Positions 1 to 7,637 of a DNA stretch of 13,123 nucleotides are shown piece after piece. The position numbers and the translations under genes were made by a program. Source of the DNA: CAYLPT01 sp964385645 (lineage in GTDB: Bacteria > Armatimonadota > Hebobacteria > Hebobacterales > Hebobacteraceae); contig CAYLPT010000105.1 of the NCBI GenBank assembly GCA_964385645.1, positions 1 to 13,123 on the forward strand, written 5' to 3'. The notes under the pieces were generated by a model, which made no database searches, had not been told where the DNA came from, and saw only the letters and a program-made list of their open reading frames with translations. The number at the start of each line of letters is the position of its first letter. The stretch's first letter is position 1.

Positions 1-62
1 CCCCGGGATGGGGGGGATGCGGGGCGGCCGGGGCATGAGAGGCGGCTAAACAGCCCGGCGGC
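1..62. other. non-coding stretch after lipM, cut by window edge
   Basis: This stretch follows the lipM-like stop codon. The plus strand has four G runs (5-7, 10-16, 21-24, 30-33) separated by 2, 4 and 5 bases, which fits the G-quadruplex consensus. On the minus strand an ATG at 36-34 opens a frame that stays open to the window edge, but it is only 12 codons long and very proline-rich, so I do not call it a gene. A weak GGCT/AGCC hairpin lies just after the lipM stop on the minus strand. It has no U-tract and is not a convincing terminator. Confidence 0.4.
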
Positions 63-833
63 TCAGGCCTCCGTGAGCAGCGCCTCGGCCCGGCGCAGCT
101 CTGACTCGGTCGGCTCGCCGGGAGCGAGCTCGACGCAGAAGGCCTGCTCGCAGCCGGCGCGCAGGGCGGCGGCCACCTCTGCGTAGCCCGCCTGTCGGCC
201 CGCGGCCTGCCAGAGCCCCACGGCCTGCGGGACCGAGTCGGCCCGCCTGAACACGCGCCTCCAGTCCTCCAACGGGATCCGCAGAGGCAGTGAGTTCTGC
301 TGGAGGATGAACCCCCCGCGCTGGACCTGCGCGCTCCCGACGAGCTTCGCGCCGCCCACCACGAGGTCGCAGCGGGCCTTGACCGCGAAACACGCCGGCT
401 CTCCGGCCGGGGCGCCGGCGGCGGCGGACGAGGCGCGCTCGACCAGCCTGGCGTCGAGCCCGAGGGTTCGCAGGCCGGCGGCGATGGCGCGGGCGAGCGC
501 CCGGTAGGAGTCCATGACGCCGCGGGTCCCCAGGCGGGCGGAGGAGACGACGATGCTGAAGGTCACCTCCTCGGCGGTGTGCAGGATCGCCCTGCCCCCG
601 GTGGGGCGGCGCACGACGTCCACGCCCAGCTGGCGGCAGGCCTCCAGATCCACGGCCTCCTCCATTCGCTGGAAGCGGCCCAGCGAGACCGCCGGCGGCC
701 GCCAGGCGTAGACGCGCAGCGTCGCCGGGACCTCCCCCCGGGTGTGGGTCTCCAGGATCGCCTGGTCCAGGGCCATGTTGGTTGCGCCGGGCAGGGGCCC
801 CGAGTCCAGGTAGCGCCAGCGCTCGCGGTTCAC
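63..833 (-). CDS. lipM: LipM-type octanoyltransferase (lipoate-protein ligase A family)
   Basis: A 256-residue cytosolic enzyme of the LplA/LipB/LipM fold, predicted to transfer octanoyl from acyl carrier protein to a lipoyl-domain lysine, the first step of lipoate assembly. Visible family marks are MALDQAIL (20-27), RRPTGGRAILH (75-85), the PACFAV stretch with Cys148, and GGAKLVGSAQ with Lys163. Cys148 sits where Bacillus subtilis LipM has its catalytic Cys150, which favours LipM over an ATP-dependent lipoate ligase. The length is normal for a stand-alone transferase without the ligase accessory domain. The start is GTG at 833, which shares four bases (GTGA) with the stop of the upstream ATPase gene, and a GGAG lies eight bases before it. 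It is the last gene of unit B. No lipA is in the window. An amidotransferase (LipL-like) role is the main alternative. Confidence 0.87.
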   Translation of the reverse strand: MNRERWRYLDSGPLPGATNMALDQAILETHTRGEVPATLRVYAWRPPAVSLGRFQRMEEAVDLEACRQLGVDVVRRPTGGRAILHTAEEVTFSIVVSSARLGTRGVMDSYRALARAIAAGLRTLGLDARLVERASSAAAGAPAGEPACFAVKARCDLVVGGAKLVGSAQVQRGGFILQQNSLPLRIPLEDWRRVFRRADSVPQAVGLWQAAGRQAGYAEVAAALRAGCEQAFCVELAPGEPTESELRRAEALLTEA

Positions 834-2083
834 GGCAGGCTCTCCACGGCTGTCAGAGCCTCCGCCACGTCGCGGCAGAGCTCGGCGCCGTCGGCGAGCA
901 GGCGCTCTTGGAGCGCGGTCGCCTCCCCGCCGGTGAAGTCCCGCGCCGCGATGGGCGGCTCGTCAACCACCAGGACTCGCCGCCGGGCTCCCTGGGCGCG
1001 CAGCGCGGCCTCGAGGTTGCGCAGGTTGCCGGGCCCGAAGGGCGCGCCGGTGACGATGACCACGTCGGCGGCCCGCGCCAGCTCGCAGTTGCGGCGGTGG
1101 GCGTCCTCGGTGACGGGCGAGAACGGCGCCTCCTCCACCCGCGGGAGGTCGAGGGTCTCGGCCTCAACCTGGTCGCTGTCGGCGACGTTCACCACGCCGA
1201 CCGAGACCGCGAAGCCGAGCTGCCGGAGCCGGCGCATGAGCTCCACGCCGGTGCCGGCGCCGCAGATTAGGTGGACCCGGGCGGCGCGGGTTGGCGGGGA
1301 AGGGAGAGAGAGCCGGGAGAGAAGGGTCACATAGGGCCGGCCGGTGGTGGGATGGCGTCGGACCTGGACGTCGGTGCCATAGGCGGCGCGGATGCGCTCC
1401 TCTGTGACGACCTCCTCAGGGGGGCCGCTGGCAAGGGCGCGACCGCGGGCGATGAGGGTGAGATGGTCGCAGTACTGGCTGGCGAGGTTGAGGTCGTGGA
1501 CGATAACCAGGGTCGCCAGGCCGCGCTCGGCGGTGAGGCGGCGGGCGAGGTCCATGACCTCGATCTGATGGTTGATGTCGAGGTGGGCGGTGGGCTCGTC
1601 GAGGAGCAGCACCTCGGGCTGCTGGGCGAGGGCGCGGGCGATCATGCAGCGCTGCCGCTCGCCGCCGGAGAGGGCGGTGATGGGGCGGTCCGCGAAGGCC
1701 TCCACCTGGGCAAGCTGCAGGCACTCGCGGACGATCCGGTAGTCGCGCGCGCCCTCGACGCCGAAGCGGCCCAGGTGGGGCGCCCGGCCCATGAGCACGA
1801 CCTCCCAGACGCGGAACTCGAAGCTCACGGGGTTGTCCTGGGCCACCACCGCGAGGCGCCGCGCCAGCTCGCGGGCGCCCATCGCGTAGATGTCCGCGCC
1901 ATCGAGGAGCACCTTTCCCTCGCGGGGGGGAAGGACGCGGCTCAGGGCGCGCACGACGGTGGACTTGCCGGAGCCATTGGGCCCCACCAGCCCGGCGAAG
2001 CGTCCCCGCGGCAGGCTGAGGTCGAGCGCCGTGACGACGGGCTCGCCGTTGTAGCCGACTGTGATGGAGGTCGCCTCGAGCAT
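830..2083 (-). CDS. ABC transporter ATPase (FepC/BtuD type) with extra C-terminal domain
   Basis: 417 residues. Residues 1-250 form the ATPase of an iron-chelate/heme/cobalamin importer: Walker A GPNGSGKST (34-42), Q-loop Gln82, signature LSGGERQ (138-144), Walker B VLLLDEP (158-164), D-loop AHLD (166-169) and switch His196. Ordinary family members end near residue 260. This one carries about 150 more residues (268-417) that start with a beta strand and glycine-rich loop (VHLICGAGTG), continue with GVVNVADSD, EEAPFSP and GAPFGPGNLRNLEAAL, and end near RDFTGGEA. This looks like an alpha/beta Rossmann-like domain of unknown role. I recall similar tails on some clostridial and archaeal ATPases, but I cannot search for them here. 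The ATG start at 2083 lies 13 bases after the permease stop, with GGGGCGAGG before it. The protein should sit on the cytoplasmic face as a dimer. The substrate cannot be decided from sequence. Confidence 0.9.
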   Translation of the reverse strand: MLEATSITVGYNGEPVVTALDLSLPRGRFAGLVGPNGSGKSTVVRALSRVLPPREGKVLLDGADIYAMGARELARRLAVVAQDNPVSFEFRVWEVVLMGRAPHLGRFGVEGARDYRIVRECLQLAQVEAFADRPITALSGGERQRCMIARALAQQPEVLLLDEPTAHLDINHQIEVMDLARRLTAERGLATLVIVHDLNLASQYCDHLTLIARGRALASGPPEEVVTEERIRAAYGTDVQVRRHPTTGRPYVTLLSRLSLPSPPTRAARVHLICGAGTGVELMRRLRQLGFAVSVGVVNVADSDQVEAETLDLPRVEEAPFSPVTEDAHRRNCELARAADVVIVTGAPFGPGNLRNLEAALRAQGARRRVLVVDEPPIAARDFTGGEATALQERLLADGAELCRDVAEALTAVESLP

Positions 2084-2096
2084 GGCCTCGCCCCAG

Positions 2097-3128
2097 TCAG
2101 GCCGTCCGCGGCCGCGTCTTGAGGAGGTAGAAGAAGAAGGGCGCGCCCAGGAGCGCGGTCAGCACGCCCACCGGGAAGGCCTCGGCGATGGCCCGGGCCA
2201 GGGTGTCGGCCCAGACCAGGAAGGCGGCGCCCATGAGCCCGGCCGCGGGGAGAAGCAGCCGGTGGTCGGGGCCGACGAGCTTGCGGGCGATGTGGGGGAT
2301 GACCAGGCCGACGAAGCCGATGACGCCGCTGACCGAGACCGCGGCCGCGGTGACGACGGCGGCGAATACGATCACCCAGAGCTTGAGGGACTCCGTCTCC
2401 ACCCCGAGCTGTCGCGCCTGCTCCTCGCCGAGGGCGAGGAGGTTGAGGTCCCGCGCGTAGCAGTACAGCGCGACGCAGCCGGCGGCCACGAGCCCCGCGA
2501 CCACCGCCACGACCGGCCAGTCCACCTGTGCGGAGAGATTGCCCATGAGCCAGAAGACGATGGTCTGGAGGTCCTGCCCGGAGAGGCTCATGAGGAGGGT
2601 GACGAGGGCCCACATGAAGGAGCCGACGACGACGCCGGCGAGGATGAATGCATCCCGCTGGATGCGCCGCTGGCTGCGGGCCAGCCAGATGACCGCCGCC
2701 ATGGTGAGGGCGCCCGAGACGAAGCCGGCGACACAGCGGGCGGTCCCCCCGAGCAGGTAGCCGATGCCGAGCACCGTGGCCGCGCTCGCGCCCAGGGCGG
2801 CGCCCGCGGACACGCCCACGAGATAGGGATCGGCGAGGGGGTTCATCAGCAGCCCCTGGAGGGAGGCCCCGGCCACCGTGAGCGCGCCGCCGACCACGGC
2901 GCCGAGGGTGACCCGCGGCAGGCGCAGGTACCAGAAGATATAGGGCAGGCGGGAATCCTCGTGGAGGGGGCGGCCGGCAAGGAGGTTGCGGGCGGACTCG
3001 ACGATGAGCGCGAGGGGTATGCGCTCGGCGCCGATGGCGGCGGCCGCGGCGGTGGTGACCAGGAGGAAGACGCCCAGGCCGCCCACCAGGGCGGCGAGAC
3101 GGGCGAGCAGGGATGCCCGCGGGTTCAT
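2097..3128 (-). CDS. FecCD/BtuC-family ABC importer permease
   Basis: A 343-residue integral membrane permease, the usual length of the FecCD/BtuC family, whose dimers form the channel for iron-siderophore, heme or cobalamin uptake. Family marks are RLPR (69-72), the long motif around GGALTVAGASLQGLLMNPLA (80-99) followed by YLVGVSAGAALGA, SGVIGFVGLVIPHIAR (267-282), and the terminal PVGVLTALLGAPFFFYLL (319-336). Around nine to ten hydrophobic segments are apparent. The ATG at 3128 is chosen because it overlaps the upstream stop as ATGA and has AGGAG eight bases before it. An in-frame start further upstream (3257) would add a 43-residue arginine-rich tail that overlaps the previous gene and does not look like a transporter terminus. 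Its partner is the ATPase just downstream. No periplasmic binding protein is encoded in the window. Confidence 0.93.
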   Translation of the reverse strand: MNPRASLLARLAALVGGLGVFLLVTTAAAAAIGAERIPLALIVESARNLLAGRPLHEDSRLPYIFWYLRLPRVTLGAVVGGALTVAGASLQGLLMNPLADPYLVGVSAGAALGASAATVLGIGYLLGGTARCVAGFVSGALTMAAVIWLARSQRRIQRDAFILAGVVVGSFMWALVTLLMSLSGQDLQTIVFWLMGNLSAQVDWPVVAVVAGLVAAGCVALYCYARDLNLLALGEEQARQLGVETESLKLWVIVFAAVVTAAAVSVSGVIGFVGLVIPHIARKLVGPDHRLLLPAAGLMGAAFLVWADTLARAIAEAFPVGVLTALLGAPFFFYLLKTRPRTA

Positions 3129-5587
3129 GCGGGCAGCTCCTGGTCCTCGGCGCGGGCTTCGTCCTGCACTGCGCGGTGGAGAGCGCGCGCCTGAGCCCGC
3201 TCGGCCTCCGCTCTCGCGCCATCTCCGAGTCGCTCGTAGACGTCGGCCATGCGCCACCTGATGAGGGCCTCGAGGCGCTGGAGCTCGGGGGCGCGGTGGG
3301 GCCGGGGCTGCCCGGCCTGGAGGAACATGTCGTCGGTGCGGAGCGCTCCGCTCTCGAAGTAGCTGCGCACGACGCGCAGGGCCTCCTGGTAGCGTGCAGC
3401 GGCCACGGGGAGGGCGTCGGGGCGCTCGCCGGTCTCATATCCGGCCAGGGCGGCGCGGCCGAGGTGGTAGTGGGCGTAGGCGTATTCGGTATCCACGTCA
3501 ATGTCGGGCTCGAGGGCGCGGTAGCGGTTGTAGGAGCTCTGCTCGACCTCCAGCATGCGCTGGTAGACCTCGCGCGCCTGCGCGGTCTGGCCGAGGCGCT
3601 GGTGGCTCTCGGCGAGGGCGCGGAGGGCGGCGGTGTAGCTGGGGAAGCGGGCGAGGGCCTCCTGGTAGGCGGCGGCCGCGTCGTCGTGCTGACCGCGTTC
3701 GGTGTAGAGCCGGCCCAGGGCGTAGTGGGGCCGGTAGTTGGCCGGCTCGAGGCGCTGGGCGCGCTGGAGGGCGTGGACTCCTTCGCCGCCGCCCTCGGCC
3801 ACGCCCCACATCAGCCCGAAGCGGTGCCACGCTTCACCCCATCCGGGGTCGAGCTCGGTCGCCCTCCGGTAGGCGGCCAGCGCGGCCTGCCGGGTCGGGC
3901 CGTAGGAGGCGGTGTCGCCGGCCATCAGCGCCTGCTGGGCTCGCGCTACGGCCTCGTTGCCCTGCCGGAGGGCGCGGGCGGCGAGCGCGTTGCGCGCTGG
4001 AAGGGTTACACACCAGACGATTGCGAGCGCCAGGGCCGCGAAGGCCAGGGCGCGCCCGAGTGCGGTGCGCGGCCAGGGCAGGGGGCGCGCGCCGGCCGGC
4101 TCCTCCAGGAGCGCAACGGCTGGCCGCGCCCGCCGGCGGCGGCCCCGCCGGCCCTCCTCGGCCCGCTCCCGCACCACCGCCATCGCCTCGCCCGCGCTCA
4201 CGTGCGCGAGCACTCCGGCGGCGAACCAGAAGGTGAGGCCGATGGCGCCGATGTACCAGTCGTAGTCCAGGAGGCTGTGGGCGAGGAGCGCGACGACGCT
4301 GGCTGTTCCCCCGATGGCGAGGGCGCGCCGGCGGCGGTCGGCCGCATGCCGCAGGGCCCGCGCGCCGGTGAAGAGCACCGCGCCGACCAGCCAGAGGAAG
4401 GCGGCCGCGCCGGGCAGGCCCTGCTCGGCGGCGATCTGCAGGTAGTTCTGGTGCGCGGCCTCCACGTAGCCGGCCACCGCGTATCTCGTGTAAGCGTACT
4501 TGAACGCGCCAGGTCCCACCCCGAGCCAGGGGCGCTCGAGGGCCATGCGCGCGGTGCCCTGCCAGGTCAGGAGGCGAAACATGTTGGAGTGGCTGTCGAG
4601 CCCGACCGCGGCGACCACCCGCTGGCGAAGGGGGGCCGCCCGCCACAGCGCGCCCGCGGCGAGGAGGGCCAGCAGGACCAGCGCGCCGACCACAAGGGCC
4701 AGGTCTCGCCTGGGCCGGGCGCTGGTGAGCGCCCACAGCACAGCGAAGACGAGCAGGGACAGGCCGAGGGCGATCACTCCGCCCTTGCTGTAGGTGGGCG
4801 CTATCGCCGCCAGGAGCACAAGCGTGGCGGCCGCCCACAGGATGCGGCGCCGACCCTGGGCGGCGAGCGCGCCGGCGAGGGCGAGGGGCGCCACCATCGC
4901 GAAGAAGCCGGCCAGGGGGTTGGGGTTGAAGAAGGTGCTGAAGACGGCCCAGCGCGGGTTCGGCGGATCGAGGAGATAGGAGGCGATAAGCTTCTCCCGC
5001 AGCCCGTAGAGGGCTACGATGAAGGCGGCGCTGATGACCAGAGCCCAACGGAGCCACGCCACCGGTCGGCGCTGACCGCGGTCGGCGAGCACCAGCGCGC
5101 ACAGGCCGGCGAGGGAGAGGAAGGAGAGGAGCCGCAGGGAGAGGCCCGGCTCGCCGGGGGCCCCAACGAAGGCGAGTACCACCACCGAGCAGGCCAGCCC
5201 GGCCGCCACCCAGTGAGGCGCGGGGGAGGGGAGGAGGGCGCGGTTGGCCACGAGGAAGAAGAGCAGGGCGCCGATGGCGAGGCGGACTAGCTCGAGCCGG
5301 CTGGCGTGAGGGCTGACGGAGGCGAGCGCGCTGGCCGCCGAGAGGGCGAGGAATATGAGGGCGGGCAGGTGGATGGCGTTGGGCAGCCGCGCCGGCCCGC
5401 GCCCGTAGTGCCAGCGCGCCAGCAGGGCCGCCAGGGCCGCCGCGCCGACGAGCGCGGCGGTGAAGGCGAGCCCACCGGATCCGAAGCCGCCCCACACCAC
5501 GGGGGCCCAGAAGAGCGCGGCGAGGAGGGCTGCGTCGTGCACGACGACGGCCACCTCGCCTCGGCCCAGCGGGCGGGGCCTGCTCAC
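3125..5587 (-). CDS. O-antigen ligase/polymerase-like membrane protein with C-terminal TPRs
   Basis: 820 residues. Residues 1 to about 465 are polytopic membrane with O-antigen ligase/Wzy_C marks: NPNPLAGFFA (221-230), YSKGG (266-270), then LGVGPGAFKYAY (355-366) followed by the AHQNYLQIAAEQGLPG segment (378-393). An Arg-rich cytosolic-looking linker (475-490) and one further membrane span (about 511-530) lead to tetratricopeptide-type helical repeats (about 565-810), for example NYRPHYALGRLYTERGQHDDAAAAY (617-641, written here as one motif region around ALGRLYTERGQ). The expected role is joining or polymerising lipid-linked glycan outside the membrane, or glycosylating a surface protein. The GTG start at 5587 overlaps the glycosyltransferase stop as GTGA, with GAGGGAG six bases before it. 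The frame stays open upstream to 5704, but that part is an Arg/Pro-rich run inside the neighbouring gene. Acceptor and sugar are unknown. Confidence 0.85.
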   Translation of the reverse strand: MSRPRPLGRGEVAVVVHDAALLAALFWAPVVWGGFGSGGLAFTAALVGAAALAALLARWHYGRGPARLPNAIHLPALIFLALSAASALASVSPHASRLELVRLAIGALLFFLVANRALLPSPAPHWVAAGLACSVVVLAFVGAPGEPGLSLRLLSFLSLAGLCALVLADRGQRRPVAWLRWALVISAAFIVALYGLREKLIASYLLDPPNPRWAVFSTFFNPNPLAGFFAMVAPLALAGALAAQGRRRILWAAATLVLLAAIAPTYSKGGVIALGLSLLVFAVLWALTSARPRRDLALVVGALVLLALLAAGALWRAAPLRQRVVAAVGLDSHSNMFRLLTWQGTARMALERPWLGVGPGAFKYAYTRYAVAGYVEAAHQNYLQIAAEQGLPGAAAFLWLVGAVLFTGARALRHAADRRRRALAIGGTASVVALLAHSLLDYDWYIGAIGLTFWFAAGVLAHVSAGEAMAVVRERAEEGRRGRRRRARPAVALLEEPAGARPLPWPRTALGRALAFAALALAIVWCVTLPARNALAARALRQGNEAVARAQQALMAGDTASYGPTRQAALAAYRRATELDPGWGEAWHRFGLMWGVAEGGGEGVHALQRAQRLEPANYRPHYALGRLYTERGQHDDAAAAYQEALARFPSYTAALRALAESHQRLGQTAQAREVYQRMLEVEQSSYNRYRALEPDIDVDTEYAYAHYHLGRAALAGYETGERPDALPVAAARYQEALRVVRSYFESGALRTDDMFLQAGQPRPHRAPELQRLEALIRWRMADVYERLGDGARAEAERAQARALHRAVQDEARAEDQELPA

Positions 5588-6489
5588 GGCCGGCTCCCTC
5601 GCCAGGCGCGGAGCCGGTCGCCCACCCGGCGGAGGCCGAGGTCGCACAGGACCGCGCCGGCCCGCACCCAGATGCCCAGGACGGGCAGCCAGCGGAACCC
5701 CCAAGGCCAGCGAGCGGCGTAGTGCTTGCGGTAGAAGCGGGCCATGGAGCGGTGGAACTGCAGGACCATGGCGGCCGGTCGCTGGTCGGTGCTACGGCCG
5801 ATGTGGTGCACGATCACCGCCTCGGGCAGGTAGTAGATGTCCCAGCCGGCGCGCCGGGCGCGCAGACACCAGTCTACGTCCTCGGCGTACATGAAGAAGC
5901 CCTCGTCGAAGCCGCCGACCTGCTGCCAGGCCTCCCGGCGGATGCACAGGGCGGCGCCCGAGACCCAGTCAACCGGCCGGGGCTGGCGGTGGTCCCAGTC
6001 GGCCATCAGGTAGTCCCGCGCGTAGCGGTTGTGGGGGAACAGCCGGCCGAGGGCCGTGTTGCGGAAGAGGGCGGCCATGGGCCGGGGGAAGCGGCGGCAG
6101 GAGGGCTGCAGGGAGCCGTCGCTGTTGAGCAGCCTGGGCCCGGCTGCCGCAGCGCCGGGGTGGGAGTCGAGGAAGGCGACCAGCCGCGCCAGGGCGCCTG
6201 GGCGGACCTCGGTGTCGGGGTTCAGCATGAGCAGGTGCCGTCCCTGGGCCTGGGCCGCGGCCAGGTTGTAGCCGCGGGCGAAGCCGACGTTCTCGTGGTG
6301 GCGGATGAGGCGCGCCTGTGGGAAGGTCTCGCGCACCATGTCTGCGCTGCCATCGCGGGAGGCGTTGTCAACCACGATCACCTCTAGGGAGATGCCGGCC
6401 TCAGCGCTGAGGACCGAGTGCAGAGCGTGCTCCAGGTCGCGGCGCGTGTTCCAGTTGACGATGCAGACGGAGAGGTCGGGCGAAGCCAT
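5584..6489 (-). CDS. family 2 glycosyltransferase (rhamnosyltransferase-like)
   Basis: A 301-residue GT-A fold inverting glycosyltransferase. The N-terminus LSVCIVNWNT (6-15) and VIVVDNASRDGS (37-48) form the nucleotide-sugar site. LNPDTEV (89-95) is the metal-binding DXD-like segment. VSGAALCIRREAW (176-188) and GGFDEGFFMYAEDVDWCLR (192-210) hold the catalytic-base region typical of WcaE/rhamnosyltransferase-like members. The C-terminal 40 residues are Trp- and Arg-rich with a short hydrophobic stretch, suggesting contact with the inner membrane face. The gene sits between a Trm112-like gene and an O-antigen-ligase-like gene, which fits assembly of a surface polysaccharide or glycolipid. Two starts are possible: ATG at 6489 (TGATG junction, used here) or GTG at 6492 (GTGA overlap), differing by one residue. 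Sugar donor and acceptor cannot be read from sequence. Confidence 0.9.
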   Translation of the reverse strand: MASPDLSVCIVNWNTRRDLEHALHSVLSAEAGISLEVIVVDNASRDGSADMVRETFPQARLIRHHENVGFARGYNLAAAQAQGRHLLMLNPDTEVRPGALARLVAFLDSHPGAAAAGPRLLNSDGSLQPSCRRFPRPMAALFRNTALGRLFPHNRYARDYLMADWDHRQPRPVDWVSGAALCIRREAWQQVGGFDEGFFMYAEDVDWCLRARRAGWDIYYLPEAVIVHHIGRSTDQRPAAMVLQFHRSMARFYRKHYAARWPWGFRWLPVLGIWVRAGAVLCDLGLRRVGDRLRAWRGSRP

Positions 6490-6695
6490 CACGTCGCCGC
6501 GGCGCCCCCGCCTTCCTTGGGCTGCCAGCCTGCGGGCGGCGGCTCGGCCTCGTCAACGAGCATGATGGGGATGCCGTCCTCGATGCGGTATCGCCGGCCG
6601 CACCTGAGGCAGACCAAGCGGTCGCCGTGGAGCTCGACACTCACCTTGCACTCCGGACAGGCCAGGATCTCCAGCAGGGCTGGGTCGAGGGTCAT
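6489..6695 (-). CDS. Trm112-like small zinc-binding protein (YcaR/UPF0434 family)
   Basis: A 68-residue protein with the family layout LLEILACPEC (7-16), CLRCGRRYRIEDGIPIMLVDEA (29-50 region, quoted in parts: CLRCGRRYRI and EDGIPIMLVDEA). Cys13, Cys16, Cys29 and Cys32 make a zinc-ribbon knuckle pair. Eukaryotic Trm112 activates methyltransferases. The bacterial short forms are often found beside lipid A, glycan or methyltransferase genes and their role is poorly defined. The ATG at 6695 has a strong GAGGAGG eight bases upstream (6704-6710), the best ribosome site in this unit, and the stop overlaps the glycosyltransferase start. The last 18 residues are Pro/Gly/Ala-rich and look disordered. 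It may partner the adjacent glycosyltransferase or an off-window methyltransferase; this is inference. Confidence 0.88.
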   Translation of the reverse strand: MTLDPALLEILACPECKVSVELHGDRLVCLRCGRRYRIEDGIPIMLVDEAEPPPAGWQPKEGGGAAAT

Positions 6696-6713
6696 CGGCC
6701 GCGCCTCCTCGCG

Positions 6714-7559
6714 CTAGACCTGCACCACGCGGCGCAGGCCGGCAGTTGCGAAACGCCCGCCCAGGATGCCTGCAAGGCCGCCCATGATCCAACCCCAGTA
6801 GCCGTTGCCGAGCCCGACCCCTCCGAGGAACCCGCCGATGAGGAAGCCGAGGAAGGGTCCCTTCTGGAGGCGGACGAGGAGGGCGCCGAGCATGCCGCCC
6901 AGCAGGACGCCGCTGGCGAGCCCGAAGTAGACGGCGGTGAGGATGCTGTCGCTGCGGCCGAGGCTGAGGAAGTAGAACTCGACGGGGACGCTCGGGGTCC
7001 CGAAGCGCAGACTCGCGAGGAACTGGATCAAGGAGACGGAGACACAGATGACGAGGCCGCTGACGAGGCAGCGAATGAGCCGGAGGTTCTCAGGGATGTC
7101 GCTGTGCGCCCTCTGCTCCCGCATCCGCGCTCGTCGCTGGGCCAGGGGGTCGCCGCCGGTGGAGAGGGTGCCAGTGGTCTCGGGCCGCTGGAGGGGCCGG
7201 AAGAGGGACTGATCGCCACCCAGGTACTGGGAGATGTCAACGGAGGTGCGGGTGGCCTCCTCACGGAGCCCGTGGCTGGGGACGCCCGGGGAGGGGGCCG
7301 GCGGCTGGCCGGGCTCCCCAAGGGGCCGGAGCTGGTGCTCGGCGGGCTCCTCGGGCGGGGGGGCCGGCTGCGGCTCCTGTGCCGGGGGCCGGAGCCCAGC
7401 GTCCTCGGCGGGCGGGGGCGGCTCGGCCGGGGCTGGGCCCTCGCGCGGCTCCGCCTTCTGCTTCCTCGTCACCGTAGCGCCCGACGGCAGCATCGGCCGC
7501 TGGCACCACTCACAGACATCGGTGGTGCTGCTCTCCATGCCGCATCTTCGACACAGCAT
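6714..7559 (-). CDS. unrecognised zinc-ribbon membrane protein with proline-rich linker
   Basis: 281 residues with three parts. The N-terminus has two CxxC knuckles (Cys3/Cys6 and Cys16/Cys19), a short cytosolic zinc ribbon. Residues about 38-95 are Pro/Glu/Ala-rich and surely flexible. Residues about 158-275 are membrane: a span at about 163-184, a polar insert, a span at about 205-229, then Gly-rich hydrophobic stretches at about 236-253 and 255-270. The Gly-rich part resembles glycine-zipper-type packing. I do not recognise the family and assign no function. The ATG at 7559 is chosen because the zinc ribbon begins there, GAAGGAG precedes it by ten bases, and the in-frame GTG at 7628 would lie about three bases after the predicted transcription start. 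It is the first gene of unit B, 18 bases before the Trm112-like gene. Confidence 0.75.
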   Translation of the reverse strand: MLCRRCGMESSTTDVCEWCQRPMLPSGATVTRKQKAEPREGPAPAEPPPPAEDAGLRPPAQEPQPAPPPEEPAEHQLRPLGEPGQPPAPSPGVPSHGLREEATRTSVDISQYLGGDQSLFRPLQRPETTGTLSTGGDPLAQRRARMREQRAHSDIPENLRLIRCLVSGLVICVSVSLIQFLASLRFGTPSVPVEFYFLSLGRSDSILTAVYFGLASGVLLGGMLGALLVRLQKGPFLGFLIGGFLGGVGLGNGYWGWIMGGLAGILGGRFATAGLRRVVQV

Positions 7560-7637
7560 CGGCGTCTCGCTCCTTCTGGCTCCCCGCCAAGCCTGCTTGT
7601 CACCCCCGCGCAGCCCTGAGTGCCTCACCCTTCATTC

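Noticed and set aside
1942..3501. A 519-codon minus-strand open frame in another register
   Set aside because: It is Pro/Arg-rich, overlaps the permease and ligase-like genes out of frame and has no recognisable motif.
3113..5290. A 725-codon plus-strand open frame
   Set aside because: It lies opposite the O-antigen-ligase-like gene, which has clear family motifs. The plus-strand product is a Gly/Ala/Glu/Arg-rich sequence without motifs, as expected of a GC-rich shadow frame.
7560..7631. A riboswitch in the unit B leader
   Set aside because: The leader is only about 70 bases and shows no conserved cobalamin, TPP or other riboswitch core that I recognise.
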